From Oasisia sp. SBJ-2009 (taxonomy: Eukaryota > Annelida > Polychaeta > Sabellida > Siboglinidae): a stretch of 64,000 bases of DNA. Position numbers and translations under genes: made by a program. Where the stretch lies: the NCBI GenBank assembly GCA_964017155.1, contig OZ024861.1, forward strand, positions 23,247,713-23,311,712. Direction: 5' to 3'. Each line of letters opens with the position of its first letter. The stretch's first letter is position 1. Below, piece after piece: positions 46,607-64,000 of this stretch. The notes under the pieces were generated by a model that ran no database searches, was not told where the DNA came from, and saw nothing but the letters and a program-made list of their open reading frames with translations.

Positions 46607-48944
46607 GGATGCTTCGTTCGTGCCTATTATCTACAGGTCTACCAACGCTTCGTTCTTCGTTCAACTGCGCAACATTTCAAAACAAATTATACTCCACTTG
46701 TATGTTTTCAGTGTTTTATTAACCAAGTGGTACATCGATCGACGAAAAAGGCACTGACAACAATCAACCAGTCATTTAGATGAGATATAAACAATATCCT
46801 ATTAAAATGACTGACAGTTGAAAACGGCGGGTAAGCCATGGAAGGAATCTGCAAGCCGGCCGCCGTACCCCCACCCCCTGTCGGGGAGGAGGACATGTGA
46901 TTTACCAGTGCTTCAACAGCGAAAGGAGTTTACTCTCCTCCCGATCATGGTTACCTAAACTAAATTACAAAGACCTACACCTCACAAAATGTGAACATCT
47001 AACGTCCGATCATTATAACTAAAATCACAATCTCTCAGGCTTAATAACAGCCGCTTTGTCAACTTGACCGCAACCTAACATATCTTACCTTGCTGTTAAA
47101 GTTCGCTAAGAAAAACCTCTTCGAATTCCTATCCTATCACCGTGTCGTACGCATTGTAGAGCTTGTAGTTCATATATTGACGCCATCGGGACCGTTTATT
47201 ATAAAAAATACTGAAGCGATGTAATAGTAAGGGTGTCAATAACGAGCAGATTAAGACGACGAAGAAGAAAGCCTCGAAAAAAAATTATGAAGAAAACTGA
47301 TCTGCCGTGAATTCACTCCGACTTCGTATACGTGTTGTCGGGCGGAAACCGCAATCACGTTACCACTAATTGTGCGAGTTCACGGCTGCGCAGTGTGCAA
47401 CTTCCTGGATATGTTGTGCCCGTCTACGCATGCGCCAATTTCAACATTTCCTGTGTGTGCGTTGGCGTGGCACTCGCGTGCGCAGCCACCTGTTCGTGCG
47501 TGAAAGTACAATACAGTGTAAAGCCATCTCCGGGCGAACTTGCTAGCATAGGCCTACATGATACAGGCGACTGCGGCGTCTGCGTGTGTATTTGCAAGCG
47601 CTCGCGAACAAGTGTGTGCATTCGAATAAATAATATACTGTGTGCGACCAGATTTGATTCCCCACAGGTTTTTATTATAACTTTTTATTATATCTCCTTC
47701 ATTTCATGCAAAATTTGTTTAGAACCTTTCTTTAAAATTTCACAGTATATTGAGAATCATCTGACAAAAAGTGCTTTAGAACATTCAGTAAATAGTTTCA
47801 CAGAGATTTTTTTTCGTTAAAAACTTATAAAAACAAAAAATTAAAGCCATACAGTGAAAATGACACCTTTATGAGTAAGCATAAAAGAAACCACTGACAT
47901 CGGCCACAGTGTGACAGCCATAATAGGCTGGGTGTCAATTAAATAGGCACAAAAACGTCACTTCAACATACGCAATACAACACAAGGGAAGTCCTCACAG
48001 AATTTCAAACAACCTGCGTAACACTGCTGCTTTTTGGAGAACACTTCGTCGGTTAATGTTGAATAGACGACTGCTCAGTCATCGTAGGCTCTATGTCGCC
48101 GCGTTCTACGCGTTTCTCGCCGTTAGGAAAATCTTGTGCGCCACTTCCTGAGCAACAGACATGTTCAGATACAGCTAAACTTTAAAAACCAATACTGAAA
48201 TACAGCGAAAAAGCAAGAATGTGCATGATCCGCTGTAAACATCGCTGCCGTCGGGCCTTGTTGCTCCATTACGTCGAGTATCGACTACCGGGCTTTGTCA
48301 GGCTTCAAGTTGATAGGGTCTGTGTACCCTGGTACGAATTAACTTCCGTGGGCTGCAATCGATATAAGTATTATTCTAAAAACGAGCCGAAAAGGGCGGC
48401 CATCTCTAAGCTCAACCAGACTTCCGCGAAACATTTGGCTGCAAATTTTCGAAAAAAAATTGATCCGTAGACGTCTATTGGATTTGTAAGATAAATGCAT
48501 ATTCCCTATGATAGCAAGTGTTTGTAGTAGGCCTACATTGGAATATCGCACACTATTTTATTCTGATGCTCGTTTCGACCCAAAAGTTATTCCTGTAAAC
48601 ATGGTCAGAATGTAAAGAAAGAGTCCGACTGGTGTCAGTCTGCGCCATCACTGACGTCACAACTGGGCACCCAGAAAGCGCGCAAAATATGCATATTCGA
48701 AAAAGTCCAGTGGCATATAGATCTATCTAGCACAACATGTTTAAATTCATTGATTGTTTTGCTTTAATTCTGGACATGAAGCTACATATAGCAAAATGAT
48801 ATAATATATTATTGATTCAAGCAACAGGTGTTTTATTTCCTTTAATGTATATATATATTTAGATTTCTATGAATATCTAATGAGCACGTACTGTAATTAT
48901 AAAATAAATGTACGTGTTGTAGAACTACGTAGGCCCTGGCTATA
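46607..48944. other. Intergenic, no gene recognised
   Basis: Nothing is supported here apart from scattered CpG-richer segments at 47330-47640 and 48050-48310. The longest frame (47332-47820) looks random. Confidence 0.45.
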
Positions 48945-49946
48945 TAGGGGAAATCCGGGCAATATGGGAGAGTTAACGTTCCGCTGTTCATCGCACCCAC
49001 ATTTTGCGCATTAGGGTAACAATTTGTTGTGTATCGGCCAAACACACCAAAACACAACAGGGCATGGTATTGTTTTTTTGTTGACATAATATTTTTTTTA
49101 TAAATACGGACTATCCGGTTTTAATCACAACATTCCCATTTTACCCGCATATGCGGATAAAATGGGATTTTGATCCGGGAAATATGGGATGCATATTTAG
49201 TTGTCATTCGCTAATGTGACGTGATCCTACATATTCTGAATAGTTATTTTAAGTAACTGATATATTAGAACTAATAAACTACAACAAGAATAATCAAGAT
49301 GCGATATGGTAAGGTCATATAAGCAAAACGTCATACTTCTTTGTGAATTTAACTGCCGCACTTGAGCGGATTACTATTCCTGTATAATTATGTCATTCGC
49401 ATACCTAACATCTTTAACCAATTTAATGAGCTACTAGTTAAATTAAACGATCTACAGAAACGGGCATAATGTCAAAGTAAATTTTATTTTTAATGTTTTT
49501 CAATGATAACATGCAAAACGGGATTATCCCATTTTGCCCGCATTAGTATATTCCATTTTGCCCGGAATAGGCATGGTTTAATCAAACTGTGATACATTAA
49601 TTATAATTGCTCACTCTAACGAAAAACTATTATACGCTGAAACACTCATAAACGAATACTACATCCTCACGACATTCGAAGATGAAATATGACAAGTTAA
49701 TTGTTACTTAGTAAACTTAGATGGATCGTCAAACAAACAATTTAGCAAGGGATCAAAGCTAAGAATTACTAACTTGTGTTTCAATCCGCGCGAAGAATTG
49801 CATACCAATTGGTTTGTATATTAGTCAGGAGATGCAGGTACGCTAATTGGAAGCGAAAATACGCTTTGTGGCACCACTATTCTTTGCATATATACATGTA
49901 GCGATTTCCCATATTACTCGAGTATCCAGTTTTACCCGGGTTTCTG
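48945..49946. mobile_element. Possible TIR element with repeated CCCATTTTGCCCG motifs
   Basis: The left part (aaatccgggcaatatggga) resembles the reversed right end (aaacccgggtaaaactggat). A motif close to TCCCATTTTGCCCG recurs in both orientations near 48953, 49133, 49173, 49520, 49549 and 49907. A near-perfect 32-bp palindrome (49135-49166) is centred on GCATATGC. No transposase and no clear target duplication. Confidence 0.5.
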
Positions 49947-50363
49947 TGAAAAATGTAATGCAAAAATCTAGATAGAATGTTATAAAAAAATGGAATACGA
50001 CAGAATTCCATGGTATCAAATATTCGGTATTCTATGATAAAGGATCCGCAAAATAGCGATTTTATTATAATTCTTATATTTATTTTGCCAACTCAGTTCA
50101 TTGGTGGGCTTACACGAGTAATCCGATAGGGGGCAGCGGTTAAATAGTAAGTACAATATTATCCGGCAGGTGGCGCTCAAACGTTCACTTCCCGTCCGAT
50201 TGCGAAAGCAAGTGTAAACACTGCCATGTGATGGTAAATGCCACGCTGACACCTTTTTATAACAGCAATTGTTCGGAAACCTTAACAGTAAACTGTGCAC
50301 ATCCATGCCACTCGCACATAGGTACATCTAGGTGTAGGAATTCGGCTGAGTTGTTCCTGCGCT
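49947..50363 (+). promoter_or_regulatory. ASCC3: Presumed promoter and 5'UTR of ASCC3
   Basis: CpG content rises from about 50100 to the ATG. No TATA box is evident. A short upstream frame (ATG-TGA) occurs near 50224. The transcription start cannot be fixed from sequence. Confidence 0.4.
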
Positions 50364-63110
<12,747 letters not shown>

Positions 63111-63631
63111 GTGTGTGGCAAGGACTGAGTAGAACTGATTTAAAAAGTGATTTATTTTATACATGCTGATCATGGAAAAGGTCTCGGTATGACAAGTTCC
63201 TGTCTTGCAAGGAGTCACTTTGATCAGAGATTTAATAGTGCATATTTGCATAGCATAATATGTGATCATTAAAGTTGCTCTGACTGCTTCACAGCAGACT
63301 GTTCATTTGAACACCTCTTTATTAAAGGTTTTCTACATAGAACATACTGGAGTCATGTATTCTGGGTCCAATTTACTGAGAGTTGTGGGTAATCACACAA
63401 GATAAAAATTCAACAAATGCTGTAGTTCAAACTTCACCTCATCAATGAGGGAATTACTTTTTTGGGCGATCAAAAATATATCTTTCACAGCCAATTCCAC
63501 GCTCATAACATATTTACCAAGACATTACCTGGCATGCTGCCCAGTTCTCATGTCCACACTAGTGTGCATTAGTACAGGTTTTACACAACAGGCGGTGTCA
63601 CACTAACAATTGTTTTCCTATACTAAAAATG
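63111..63631 (+). other. ASCC3 intron 10, first part
   Basis: The intron starts with GTGTGT at 63111. No exon or element is recognised before the SINE. The next ASCC3 exon lies outside the window. Confidence 0.6.
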
Positions 63632-63945
63632 TAAAGGTAAGTTCTTATATAGTGCAGCATCCAGTCTTCAGGAATGCTCAAAGCACTTTACACTTTATTT
63701 CCCTGACTGTTCAATTAAACACTGTCTCAACTTCTCTGTGAAGCATCCAGCCATGCTCCAATTAATGTGCGAAGACTGCTCATACACATATCCACTACTG
63801 TCTACAGCCATGTACTCATACAGCTGAGTAAACTGGAGCAATGTAGAGTGAAAAAACTGGTCCACGGTTTAACACTGTAGCACAGGATTCAAACCCGGGC
63901 TGTCTTAATCGAGACTCCGAAGCTCTACCCCAGAGCCACTGTCAA
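63632..63945 (-). repeat. Full-length tRNA-derived SINE
   Basis: Read on the minus strand: head gacagtggctctggggtaga, B box gggtttgaatcc, then the body, and the tail tatataagaacttacc. Same family as 27393-27722, with several differences in the tRNA-like head. It is in ASCC3 intron 10. Confidence 0.88.
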
Positions 63946-64000
63946 CTTAGTCAATACACACGACGACTACCAACCCACTGTGTAATGATGTACATCTCAG

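Noticed and set aside
47332..47820. 162-codon cysteine-rich frame
   Set aside because: No homology recognised, no splice or promoter context, and composition typical of random sequence.

Overview
This is animal nuclear DNA. It shows long multi-exon genes with GT-AG introns, a tRNA-derived SINE family, several non-LTR retrotransposon remnants, TIR transposons, and very many micro- and minisatellites. Two large conserved genes run in the same direction: MMS22L (coding exons 2498-33207, complete, 34 coding exons, about 1204 residues) and ASCC3 (from 50364 and leaving the window after 63110, first 637 residues). A compact single-exon phosphonoacetaldehyde hydrolase gene (34213-35058, minus strand) lies between them and converges on the 3' end of MMS22L. 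The repertoire suggests a marine invertebrate or basal chordate. Minisatellites that overlap exon-intron junctions make me think of amphioxus, but a mollusc or other lophotrochozoan is not excluded.

Layout. 1-2474: upstream flank with a degraded reverse-transcriptase tail. 2475-about 34165: MMS22L, whose introns hold minisatellites, SINEs, a truncated nested Mutator-like gene (12001-12976), a hAT-type non-autonomous transposon with an exact 8-bp target duplication (22107-23397), and a second TIR element (26253-27175). 34213-35079: phosphonatase. 35080-50363: a 15-kb intergenic region filled with retrotransposon debris, including a nearly full-length LINE (38593-42403, minus), an inverted endonuclease remnant (about 43880-44300, minus), a reverse-transcriptase remnant (45552-46606, plus), and a TIR-like element (about 48945-49946). 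50364-64000: ASCC3, with a long LINE in antisense in intron 3 and more minisatellites and SINEs.

Function. In other animals MMS22L works with TONSL to load RAD51 at stalled forks. ASCC3 is the Ski2/Brr2-type helicase of the ASCC complex, acting in alkylation repair and on collided ribosomes. Phosphonatase cleaves phosphonoacetaldehyde to acetaldehyde and phosphate. I see no functional link among the three. From memory, MMS22L and ASCC3 also share human band 6q16, so the linkage may be old.

The most unusual signal is a set of minisatellites built from splice junctions. In MMS22L intron 19, ASCC3 intron 7 and ASCC3 intron 9, the array starts at the 5' splice site and every unit carries a copy of the donor. 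In MMS22L introns 6 and 21, the array runs into the 3' splice site and its units resemble the acceptor. In ASCC3 intron 7 the unit is 33 bp with no stop codon, so about 35 tandem donor copies, all in phase 0, could each be spliced to exon 8 without breaking frame.
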